Below are positions 13,201 to 24,800 of a stretch of DNA of 64,000 nucleotides, one piece after another. Source of the stretch: Certhia americana (taxonomy: Eukaryota > Chordata > Aves > Passeriformes > Certhiidae); the NCBI GenBank assembly GCA_018697195.1, contig CM031858.1, positions 88,069,277-88,133,276 on the forward strand, written 5' to 3'. The position numbers were made by a program, and so were the translations under genes. The notes beneath the pieces were generated by a model. The model worked only from the letters and a program-made list of their open reading frames with translations. It had not been told where the DNA came from and did no database searches. Position 1 is the stretch's first letter; every line of letters starts with the position of its first letter.

Positions 13201-15058
13201 TGCAATTATTCCAGAGATTTAATTTTTCAGTAATTGGAGTATTTAGATCAAAGAGCCTACATTCATATGAAATTGTCTTATTTTCTATATACTTGGAAAG
13301 TTATGAACTAAACCCTTATAGAACACCTATTTGATATAGTGCTTCAAAGTATTTATGCCTCTTTTGTATCTGCAGTCCTTGGGGTTGCAGCATGCTAAAT
13401 TTCTTCTTCCTTTGAATTATATTTTCACATTATGGGAAGGATGCTCTTTCTGCAAACTTACAGTGCATGTCATTTAAAAGTGACCCTTTATACTTCAAGA
13501 TTTTCCACAGAGTTCTGGTACTGAAGAGAATTTGTCTTCATCGATGGAAAGACATATCAGTACTGGCAGGAACACTCCACTTACTAGAAGGGAAATATTA
13601 TCCTTTATTTAGCTGAAAGATTCCTTATGTATCCTCCATCAATCTGTAGTGTTGTGACATTTCCTACCACTGTACCACAAGGATGTTCCTTCTGGGAAAT
13701 GCAAAGACTATACTAATGAGTGTGTTCATACATCAGAAAAAATCTTTCTTTTCCCCCTGTAAAATAGCAAAATTATTCTTGATCTAATATTACTAAGCCA
13801 CAGCAGAGAGAATGTGTAATTGACTGTAAATAATAGGTCAAAATGACCAAGCATGACATTTTTAAAGTTCAAATCCTCTCATCCATAGTTATCATACACT
13901 GCATTATGGATACTCACAAACAGTATTTGTCAAGCCACTGTGTACCCAAGTGACTTGTTTTGTACTAAATGCAATGACCAGTGAAACAGAGCTTTTTAAG
14001 GTTGCTTTCAATTTTCTTTTCTAACTTCTATGCTATTTTAAACAAATGACACTGTGGTGAGGTGAAGAGGACAGAGCAGAGCACCAGAGATCAAAGGTCA
14101 GCATACAACAGGTCTCTTCATATTAAATCTGCCAGAGCTATGTGGCTTTCTACCCAACAAAGCAATGCTCTGCATAACAGAAAGGGAAAGAGTAAAGCAG
14201 TTAAGAGATTTAGATACCAGGAAACTGCTTTTCAAAATTCAAAAAAAGCCTGCTCATTACAACCTCAGATAATTGACTATTAGAGAGATAAGCCCCCTGC
14301 TTTTCAAAGCAGGCATCAAGGAGCAGACCCTGGGCTCTGAAGCGGAAGGTACAACTCTCAAAACAGATTCTCAGTTTACATACATATAAAAAAACTCTCT
14401 CTTTCCATGTATTTTATGGCAGATTGTAAGAAACAGATAATGTTTCTTCTCATTTCCATTACAAAGCTCTGCTGAGAGACTGTTCCAGCTGAAGTGGGTA
14501 TAACCAGTTCTTCAAAAGAACAAAAGAAAAAAGAAACCATCATACATTAAAAAAAAAAAAAAAAGGAAAAAAAAAAGGAAAGGGAGAAAGAAGAAAGTGC
14601 ATTTTTGAATTCTGATTTGTGCACTGGGTGATGAGCTTCCTTTTTCCCATTCTATGCTGCTCTCTGGTAGTTGCTTCCCTTTCAGAATGACTGTTTGACC
14701 AACTCTTTCACAAAGCCGCCTGTCTCCCTCTGGGAACGCGTTCAAACAATTCAAGGATTGCTTCAGCCAGAAGCACTTTCACACAGCTGGTGCCAAAAGG
14801 GCCCTAAGGAAGATCTAAATTGTATTGGATGAGAGTTTTGACGGTGCTTTTAGCAGGGTCAAGATTTCACTTCCCAGATGGCAATAGAGCAGCCAGTCTA
14901 GGAGAATTTCAATGTCCAGAAGGACTTCCTAGAAGCATGAAATCATCCCATAGCTAGCTGGACCCGTGTTGAGGGTCATAAAACACCTGGCCTCAATGTA
15001 TTCAGTCTTGATTTACATAGACTTCCCATGTGTGTTTCTTTTTTGCGTCATGTCTTCC
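10283..15058. other. Intergenic sequence, no gene recognised
   Basis: No coding exon was recognised. It contains a T29 tract at 11120-11148 and A-rich purine tracts at about 14.54-14.59 kb. A CCCCATTTTT...AAGTCTCACAGAGA stretch at about 13.02-13.08 kb faintly recalls an old MIR-type SINE but is too decayed to call. Confidence 0.55.
11120..11148. repeat. Poly-T tract (29 nt)
   Basis: Uninterrupted T run following CTACACGTG. It could be the reverse complement of an old poly(A) tail or a simple slippage tract; no flanking retrocopy was recognised. Confidence 0.9.
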
Positions 15059-15068
15059 TTTATTTATT
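15059..15068 (-). terminator. Candidate MOCOS polyadenylation signal (two overlapping AATAAA)
   Basis: The first canonical AATAAA hexamers I found downstream of the MOCOS stop on its strand are two overlapping copies here (plus strand TTTATTTATT). They would give a 3' UTR of about 1.1 kb containing the CR1 piece at 15.40-15.47 kb. A variant signal closer to the stop is possible. Confidence 0.3.
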
Positions 15069-16172
15069 TTTTGCAATTTTCACAATAATTGATACTTCAG
15101 ACTAAGGTTTCAGACATTTGCTCTCGTAAATCAGAAAGCATGACTCTTGTTTAGGAGGTTCCAACAGCAGTTTAAGAAAGTCGTTGTTCATTTCAAAATG
15201 CCTAAGACAAAAGAATTCTTTGACCTGTTTGTGATGGAGAAGCATTCAAACTCTCAAGAGTTCCCTTAAGTGGCCATTAGATTGCTGAGGATAAACAAAG
15301 TTTGTATAGAAAATGATTGTATTACTCAAAAAATATCTAATTAGAAATAATGTGTCAGCATCCACAAATATATAAGGAAAAAAGAGTGTGGAACTCATAG
15401 AATCATGGAATGGCTTGGGTTGGAAGATCATTTAGCTCCAACTCCCCTTCCATAGGCAAGGACACCATTACATAAAAAATCCCAGGAAAGACATCACATC
15501 AAACAAATCAGATGGAAAAGTACCAAATGGAAGAGAAAGAAGCTGAAAACAAATGGATGTAATTCCTTCACAGGGAATGTGTTTTGCAAATGGCGTCCAG
15601 AATCCTCATTATCTTTGTGCCTTGTTGGCATCCTCTACACTACTTCTGAAGGGGGATATTTCCCTCTTTTCCATTGCTTTCAGACTGTCTATACATCACC
15701 TTCAGTTTCCTTTTGGAAAAGCTGAATGCACTGCTACTCATGCCAGTCTCCCACTGCTCTCTTCCCACCCCTAAATTGTTTCTAAAATATGTCTTGCATC
15801 CTCTCTCCTAATTGGGGTTTTGACAAAGCAGTAGAAGGAAGTAGTATATTATTGTGTTTAGTTTCCTTCATTGAGATGTGGCTTTCTGGCAACAAAGTTG
15901 GACTTGTTTTGAGAGTCACCCACCAGTAAGACTTGATCAAACCTGTTGCATCCTGAAGCAATTGTGCAAAATAGAGTTATGGCTGCTGCAACCTAATCAC
16001 AAGCAAAAACACGTAGGTGAGCTGTAATTATCAACAGTTTTGCCATCTGATAACATTTACAGCAAACAGAAAATTACCAGAAGCAAATGAGTGGAAGCTC
16101 TTTCTTTTTTTAAGTAACTGACTACTGACTTTTCCCTGTAGTTGCATAAAAATTTCATCTCCATCAGAGAAT
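15069..16172 (-). other. Probable MOCOS 3' untranslated region
   Basis: Sequence between the MOCOS stop codon and the candidate polyadenylation signals. No conserved coding frame was seen. It includes an antisense-looking (minus-strand) CR1 3' fragment near 15.4 kb. The extent rests only on the position of the AATAAA hexamers. Confidence 0.35.
15395..15470 (-). mobile_element. CR1 LINE 3'-terminal fragment, minus orientation
   Basis: The plus strand reads CATAGAATCATGGAATGGCT, TGGGTTGGAAGATCATTTAG, then CTCCAACTCCCCTTCCATAG and GCAAGGACACC. This is the reverse complement of the CR1 3' terminus with its ATTCTATG end. It lies inside the probable MOCOS 3' UTR in the sense orientation. Confidence 0.9.
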
Positions 16173-16319
16173 CTATCCTGAACATTTTTCTTCACTGGAT
16201 GTCGGAGGGTGAATTTCTGTATTCTCCTTCAGCACTGGAAGTACTTGAGAGCCAACTGATAAAATATCTGAAAAGGGTGAGAGCAAGGGCTGGTTCATCA
16301 GGTATATGCCAAAGTTTGT
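16173..16319 (-). CDS. MOCOS: MOCOS exon I: terminal coding exon with stop
   Basis: 147 nt including TAG. It encodes [20 protein letters not shown], then [15 protein letters not shown] and a short polar tail ending KCSG. FG.YLM and [13 protein letters not shown] match the end of vertebrate MOCOS, and the tail length is similar. The acceptor follows a run of eight T and reads TTTCAG/ACAAAC. The open frame extends upstream past the acceptor, but that part is intron. Confidence 0.96.
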   Translation of the reverse strand, partial: TNFGIYLMNQPLLSPFSDILSVGSQVLPVLKENTEIHPPTSSEEKCSG

Positions 16320-18828
16320 CTGAAAAAAAAGCAAAACATTTATTAAGATGCAACACATGTTAGAGTAATCAAATCTATAGAGGATGTCACAACCCAAATA
16401 TGTTTAGAAGAAAAATATTGCTTTAAGAATAAGGAGGTGTATGCTATGTCCATGTAATTAAGAATATTCTTAATTCATTAACTATAATAGACTGCTAAAC
16501 AGAAGCTAACACCATGCTATTCAAGAAGAATAGCTTAAGTAAGTGGATAAATAACACTATTTCCTCATAAGCTCCATAGTAGCATATATGTAATTCACAC
16601 TCCCTCACAATCCTGTTGTTTAATGTCTGCTCTGGCTCCCTGACAAATACAGTTAATGTATTGTCACAAACAAAGGCTCTGCAGCATGGGAGCACTGGTA
16701 TGTTACAGCAGTGAGGAAGTCTTGCATCTCCTACCATAAATTATTTGCTTTGTTAACAGAACTTTACTCTGCCTAACCTCTGTGAGTTTCCCTTCATTTG
16801 TTTTTATGAATGTTTTAGTATGTTTTACAGAAAATATTCAGAAAATTTGTTTTATTGTTGTTCCCAGTTGCTAAGTGTCATTATCTGTGAATCCATCCTG
16901 CATAAATATTAGAAATATTTAGAATATGTCTTTGGGACACTGAGTAATAAAGAAAAGAAGAAGAGAATATCCACTTTGACCACTGACCATGAAACTCTCA
17001 CAGGCACCAAAGGTCTGATCTGAGTGTCTGCATTCTTATGTGATGTCTTGATCTCAAGCAGTTGAGTGTAACATTTGTGGGTGTGATCTGGAAATGTCAC
17101 AGGAAGAGACTGGTGTGGTTTTGTTTTCCAGCAGTGGAGAATTTAGAAGTATGCAAGAAAAAGATTTGTCATCCCACGACAATATTTTCCAAATAATTAG
17201 ATAATAGTTAATCAAAAAATATGTAAAGTAGGAAAAAAAAGGAACACTGAAGACGATGTCAAATTGGTAACAGATTTTTAGATGCCAGAAAATCTTTGCT
17301 CTTTAAACTGAAAATCTTGGAAACCCAATATTAATTTTCTTGTCTCTTTTTGCATGTTTAAAAAAAAAAAAAAAGGTATTTTGCTTTGGTAGACTACAGC
17401 CAAAATGTACAAGTCATTATAAATTGTAAAGTAAATGAATAAGCAAACAAAATTACTTAAAACCAAAATTATATTATCTTTCTCTATTTCCTGATTACAT
17501 ATACTGCCATTGTTCAGATCAATGATCCCAAAATTGAGTGAATTACATTTAGAGCAGCTTAAAAAAAAAAGTAGGTAAAAGGGATTGCAATAAAGGAAAA
17601 AAATAGAATAATTTAAGGGGGCATGTTTCACAGACTAAATATGGAGGCAGTATGTTGTCTCCTATTCTTGCACTGTGTAATTAAATAAAGGTACAGCAAT
17701 GAGGTAACAGAGAAAAGCTCTTAGTCTTTGAAGAGTTCATGAGAGGTAAGTTTGAGATCTACTCCCAGGTAAGAGAGATGCTGTAAAGCAGAGATCTATC
17801 CAAACATGGCCTCAGACCCTGAATTTGGGTCTTTCTGTTTCATTTTTAATCCTAAACGAGAAAAATGGGCCCTAAGCTTAGGTATTTTTGGCTACCTCTG
17901 CTATTCTGTCATCTCACTGGCATGTGACGTGTTGAGGGCACGAGCTGGACCTATCAGACCCATCCTACTGCTGGCACTTTTTGGGTACCAGTGGCTATAA
18001 TGGTGTCAATGTTTGGTGGACACAAGGCGCATCCCTGTGGTCAGTGTTCTAAAGTTAATGCTGAGGAATGACTGCAGCACTGTAAAATCCCAGCCCTCCA
18101 GCACAGTGGCTCTGTTGGATCAACCATGATGCTGTAATGGCGTTAGTAAATGTTTCATTTAAAACATTAAAGCATATAGTATTATTTTTTTCCATTTTTG
18201 CTTTTCTCTCATTCTTTGACAAGTTTCTCCACTGGCAAAAATGATGTATTTTTCAGCCTTGTGGTTATTAAGCTGGATTCACCTCCTATACCCTAGTGCA
18301 AAAATGGCAGTTGCCATGCTTTTGTTTTTCTAAAAAAAATCAGGCAACTATAAAACAAATATTGTAAAATTAATATTAGTTCATGCTACACCACATTTCA
18401 CACAAGAAAGGAATTTTATACCTCATCCATGTAAACAAGCTTATTTCATGCATGAGAAGTTTTTATTTATATTTACTGTATTGTTATCTTGATGCATCTT
18501 ACAATAAGACTAAAATTAACCTGGGCAGATTTTTCACTGTGAGGAACCTAATTTACCAATTTTTGTTACTATAAAATCATTAGGCAGTTTTTATTTTTTT
18601 AATGCATCTTCAAACATTCAGAATTATTTAAGAAAATGCATGTCTGAACAAATCTTGTCTTCAGGAATTCTCAAATACTGTTTTAATACTGGTTCTTAGT
18701 ATTTCTCTTTTCTGATTTGGCATCTTAAGTCTCAGTGTTTTCTTGAGTGAGTAATGCTTAAGGAGTTTCCAAGGTGATGATATACTGATGGTATACATAT
18801 TTTAGTACTAATTTCTTTTTGGAATTGC

Positions 18829-18871
<43 letters not shown>

Positions 18872-21800
18872 GTGAATGTTTTTAAACCCAGAACCAAAAG
18901 CGGATTCAACAGCTTTTAGGTAAGTTTCCCTATTTTTTTTCAATAATTACAAATAATGATTTAGCAAGTACTGATAATAGCAGTCACACACATCCCCCTG
19001 CCAGGCAACAACAAAAGCTGCATCTGCCACTTCAGCTCTTTTTCAAAAGAAAGATAAAATGTAGAAGTCCTCTTTCTGAGGACTTTCTGATGAAAAATGA
19101 GGCTTTCAAATGCAGAGATTACAGTTCATAGAATTACTACAGTGAACCACATAATCTCTGCTTGCTACCTTTTCCTGAGTTCAAGGGCATTTTATTCTGC
19201 ATATAATCTTCCCAGAACACACCAAGAACTGGGCAGGGGGAGCAGGACTGTGAGCATCATGGCTTTATCTGGCAGTTGAGACTCTTCCCACCACAGTAAA
19301 ATGTTAAAGGGACAAAAAAATTAAAAGCCTCTTGATTAGGAAAAATCAGACCAGTTCACTGCTAGGAGAAATAGAGAGAACATATATATTCTTGCCAACA
19401 GTGAATCATATGATAGTCATCACACTCACTTAAAGGAGGAGCTATGAAATGCTGTCATTCTTGCATGTTGTTTCAAGTTCATTGACTGGATCAACAGTAA
19501 TATGCTCAGAAATTCTCTGACAGAGAAATACCCTGTGTGCACTATCCCCTTTTGTAAGACAGAAACCTGAGGGGGTATATCTGACAAAAGCCTGAGGTGA
19601 GATGCCTTCAAGCTATGGCTCCTAAGGAATCAGTAAACACAGACTAAAACCTGGTATAGAAATACCCTACTAGAATGTATAACAAGTACACAAATCATAC
19701 TGCATGCTAATACTTAGCTTTGGATGGATGAGTTCTGGGTTTTGCCCCCAGTCGTAGCTCCCAGCTGCTTTATCCCAGCAGTGAATTTACCTGTCCAGGT
19801 CTGATCATTTATTCATACAATAACATAACTTCCCTCTCATCCCATGATTTGGGAGATGCAATTATTAAAATTGATTCTTTTTAAAAAATGCAACAATGTT
19901 TTATTAGCTTTAGATTTACTAGAAAATAAAGCCTTTAGAACGTAAACGTCCTAAAAACAGGATGGTGGAAGTACTCACTTTTGACATGCTGATTTTTTAC
20001 ATTAGCAAAAGGGAAATTTTTAAGTTGGTGGCAATAAAACCCCATATTTTGGCTGAAAATATCTGGACTGCAGAATGTTTTCTTAAGAACTGATTTTCCT
20101 TTGCTCTACCTTAAATAAATGCATTTTCCAGTTCAGCCACCAATGAGAAAAGAGAACCATATTATTTCAGGGGCCTATTGATTACAACAATCACCGTTCT
20201 CAAGTGTTCCAGATATTTGAATGAAAAGCATTGCACGGTGCAAAGCTCTGTGTTACTATGAAAATAATGATAATGACGCATCAGATATGAAAGGTAATTT
20301 GCAATCCTGGCTAACATTTCAGTAAGCAATCCAAAGGCACAGCATCTAATTCTGCAGGAAAGGAAGCTCTCCCAAGGCACAATGAAATAACTAAAGGAGG
20401 ATCAACAACCCCCAGGAAAAAAAAAGCAAAAGCTTTTTAGTGTATGAAGGCACATGCAAACATAATGGATTTCCCTTGATGTACTACTATCCATATATTT
20501 AGACCAGGGAAGACTGCTAATGCAATAATTCCCTTTGCTACCTTGACAGCAAGTCCCAGCTTACAGCACTGCTGCAAATCTACCCACAGGGCTTCTGCTA
20601 TCATTAGTGCTAAACAGCATCTGTGAAACTCCAAAGAGAGGCAGGAATTCTGTGTTCTCCCTTTCCATCCATGTGTGTTTTGTGTCAGGTGGTGAGGCAT
20701 ATGAAACAGCATGTGGCCATTTGCCTAATGGAGTTATCTAGTCTTTCTTAATCTTCTACAATAACAGAGAGCACCCTGTCACATGGGTAGAACTCATCTT
20801 TCCTTTCCAGTCAAACATTACAGGAGGAATCCTTTATGAGTGTTTCTTCAGAAAGCAAAGTTCGAGTTCACTTTATAGAGGTGTTTACATTTTATGTCAA
20901 ACAATGACATAAAAGGTTTCATAAAAAGTAGCTGGCAAGCCTCAGCAACATGCTTTGCATTTATCTGGAAAGATGTAAATTGCATATGTATTACAGGACA
21001 GTTAACAGTAGCTGGTTCTGACTTTCAGCTGCAATCCGTCTATGCAAAGACTACATCTTTCAATTTGAGCACCAGGTTCTCAGAGCCTCAGAGGAATGGA
21101 GAAAAACAGGATTTTTGAAATAAATATCGAACTACCTCTTACAAGCCTTACATTATTTAGCTCATTATTGAAGTTCATTGGCAGTGCTGCTATTTGGGCT
21201 ACTTGTTTGATAAATTTCAATGTAATTTTTTCAGACTGGTGTTCTTGGAAGAAACAAAATAAAATGTCAGATATTGACATCTGGCTCTCTTTTCTATGTG
21301 CAGTATCTTTAATGTTTTGACAATCAACTTGCTACAGCAGCTTTACAAAAACCTGGGAAATTATCTTAAATCTTATTTTTCTGCAATAGCTTTTTTTTTA
21401 GTTTGAATCAGATTATTGAGAGATGGGAGCAAACACTGCTGAATTCCTTCACTGATTCTGCATCTGATAAAAAAAAAAAAAGAAAATAGATGACTCCTTA
21501 GCAGAAAAGCACATGGCAGAGATATGAGTCACCAAAGGATTAGCTCTGTGATTTAACACAGTCACATGAACTCGATGTTCTTTCTCTCTACCCACTGTGA
21601 GCTGTGAAAGGTTTGGATCAATGTCTTCTGTTAGGTCTGCTGAGCACACTAAAAATGCCATAGTCCTTCCTAGGAGCTGCTCACTTGATAATGAGCTGGT
21701 ACCCATCACCACAGAGGTGACCTGCAGGAGAGAGGGGCTCTGAGTTCTTCTCAGACCAGACCAGGCAAAGCTACCAGTTCAAACTATCCCTTTCAATTGT

Positions 21801-24800
21801 CAGCTAAGCCAGAGGACTCACCCTTACGCAGAGCAGGGCATACTCACAGACCCCATCTGCCAGCACTGCTGAAGGCTGGGAAAAAATAAACCAGGCTGAA
21901 TGCCCGTGTCTTTGCAGCGTGAATATCTGCACAGCTGAGGGAGAGGGAGCACTCCCCCTCGGTGATCTGCAGTGCCAGCCTTGCCTCACCGTGCAGCTTT
22001 TATCAGGTGCCAGCTTCTTCTAGAGAGGCTGGATTGCTCTCTTTGCCTTAGTCCTGTTTGAATGAGCCACTTGGTTCTAGCAGTGCATCAAGAGTTAATC
22101 AGAATGAAAGAGGAGCTCATCCTTGCTGTGGGAAACAGTAGAAGATGCTTTGCCTTCTTGATGAGAATCTGCATCCTGAGTAAGGTTTTGTTGTCATTTT
22201 CTTGCTGAATAGAGGGTGCGTTCTCTCTACAGAGGTTTCAAGTCATGATCCAGTAAAACCTACATGGGCAGAAAAAGTTCTCTGCCTACTCCACCTCATG
22301 TGGCAGCAGGCAGCATCCCTGTGCCGAGTGCCCAAATGTGCTCTGAAGTGTCCCAGATGCTGTAGCTGTGGCTCCCCATTACTCGGAAAGGGCCCCTGCC
22401 CTCAGGGTTCCCACCGTGAGCTCCTGCTCATCTGACGAAGGCTCATGTACTGGGGTGACCTGGAGCAGAGCCTGCTGTGCAAGCCTAAGTCACCTCAGGT
22501 CAGCGGGCAGCTGTGCCTCGACAGCCGGCCCTGCCTGCGCCTCTCCCCAGCTCACTGCAGCAGGCTGGCTCAGACACAGAGCCAGAGGAGCTATTCACCA
22601 AGGATAACAGCCAACGAAAAGAAAGCCTTTTGTTTGCTTAATGAGTCACTGAGACGAATCAATTTATTATTTTTTTTTTTTTTTTTTTTTTGTCCAAACA
22701 CAGAATGCAGTGTTTGTAACTTGTTTGTGCATTGTCTGGCTGAATGATTCTCAGCCTATTTGTTATTGCTCTGTGCCGGTGCTGTGCCCACCTCTGGTGT
22801 TTGGCGGCTACTGGCAAGGCTCCCGAGCCCTGACTGCCTGAGACACTTCAACAACAGAAGCCTAACCAACAGGAAGCAATGAATTTTGAATAAGGATTTT
22901 CAGCGAAATAAATACATATGAGGAGATTTGTGGAGCTTTTGGGATGCTGAACTGTCTAGCCATCATCTGAGCGCTCTAAGTTCCAAGAAGGAATGCAGCC
23001 TTAGGAAGCAGGACTTCAAATAAACACCTGGGTTTCACACTTACTTTCTGGTCACTTTCCTACGCAGTTACTCTCCACTTTTACCATATTCACATCTGTC
23101 CAGTTTTTCCTGGTAACCAATTTCTCAGGGTAAGAATAAAACTTTAGTCTTACATACCAACTGTATAATTTCAAATGCTTTTGGATTTTTCAGTGTGTTT
23201 TTTCTTCAAAGACATCAGTGCATTAGCATGTGTTTTTTAGACCAACACACTGTAAAGAAGTACATACTGAATAAAAACAAGCACAGTTAAAAATAATGCA
23301 TATTAATAGTCCGTTTCTGAATAAAAAATATATTAAGCATTTTATAGAAATAAACCATGTCATATCTGGGTTGTAAGTGCATCCTCTTTTTACAGAAAAA
23401 ATCCAAATGGTAACAACTTAACTGTGAATATTCTCTCAGCAAATATTTCACTACCCATGCAATAAAGTCACTACATTTTTCATTACTGCTGATTTTGAAG
23501 CAGAGTAAAGCAAGATAGCATTACTGCTATTTTGAAGCAGAGGTACTGACCTTTCTACCTCTGGCAGCAGACAGGGACTGCAGAATTTCCTTGTTTCGTT
23601 CCCCAGACTGTTGATCAATGCAGATTATTTGACATCTGCTACATGGACCCACAACCTAAAATTTCAGTTAAAGAAAGTTCATGGTTGTTAATCAAAGCAG
23701 TACAGCATTGAGCAGAAGAAGCTTCCAACCATCATAGTATCCTAAACACATAACTTTTGCATACTGTTCCTGTGGTTTTTCAAGCTTTCATTATGTAAAA
23801 GGTCAAGTCTGTTCACCTAATATAGTAGGTCGACTTGCAAAAGTCTCACTGAATTTTTAATTCACTTTTTTCTTTTCTTAAGGAAAACTTTCACAGACAG
23901 AATCTGAGAAATACCAGACATTTACATATTTGTATTTCCTGATGGCTTCACTTCTTCTGTGGGTTAGCAGGGTTTCTTGCCCAAAGAACTGAATACAAAA
24001 TTAGGCCAATGCCTCAGCATTCAACCCAAGGAGGATTTGCTTGGGACTTTTTAGTGCAGCTGAAATGCACAATATATTTCTTATATGCATGGCACTTTTA
24101 GATACTCAGAATGTATAAGATTTAAATACACAAGTTTAAATAATCAGAAGAAATAATTCATCTTCTGTCACACAAGATGTTAACAGTGTACATAATTGTT
24201 CTTAAAGATAATCGTTGTTTGAACTAAAGTATGTTCTTAGGGAAAAAAAAAAAAAACAAAACAACCCTGCAACATATTTCTTCTTAGAAACATATTTCTT
24301 CTTAGAGCTTTAAAGTGGAGAAGGATGACATTTTGCACTTTCACTTAACACTGCATCCCTAACTTTAGCAAAGCTGTACGGTACAGAAATTATGTCTTAC
24401 AGCATCCCAACACATACATTCTACTTTTGTAAAATGTGCCATAAATTTCAAATAGGGCAAATAATTAAACTGTACACTTCCAATATTTTATGTGCTGATC
24501 TGAAATGATATTTCAGGTTTTTGAGATGCATCTAGACTGCTTGTATAACTCTTCAGCGTAATCATCAACACCAAACATCAGCTCTTTCAGAAAATTATTT
24601 TCCACAGCTTTAATTTTTTTATTAAAAGAACAAGACAGAGAAGCAAATATTTTTTCCCTGCTTTACTTTGTCCAACAGCTTCTACCATTTTTGTGGCATA
24701 AAGAAGCATTAGCATAATTTCCACTGTTACTACATCAGTATCTGAAAAAAGACCTAGCAGAGATGGGAAAAGACAATGCAAGTTGCATAAGCCTTTCTAT

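Larger units (their letters stand above)
16320..23550 (-). other. MOCOS intron between exons H and I (7.2 kb)
   Basis: Donor GTCAGT at 23550, acceptor TTTTCAG at 16320. It contains a 20-bp perfect palindrome at 16456, a T39 tract at 18832, a T22 tract at 22670 and a GC-richer segment at about 21.7-22.85 kb. Open frames in the GC-richer part lack recognisable motifs or splice-compatible homology. Confidence 0.85.
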
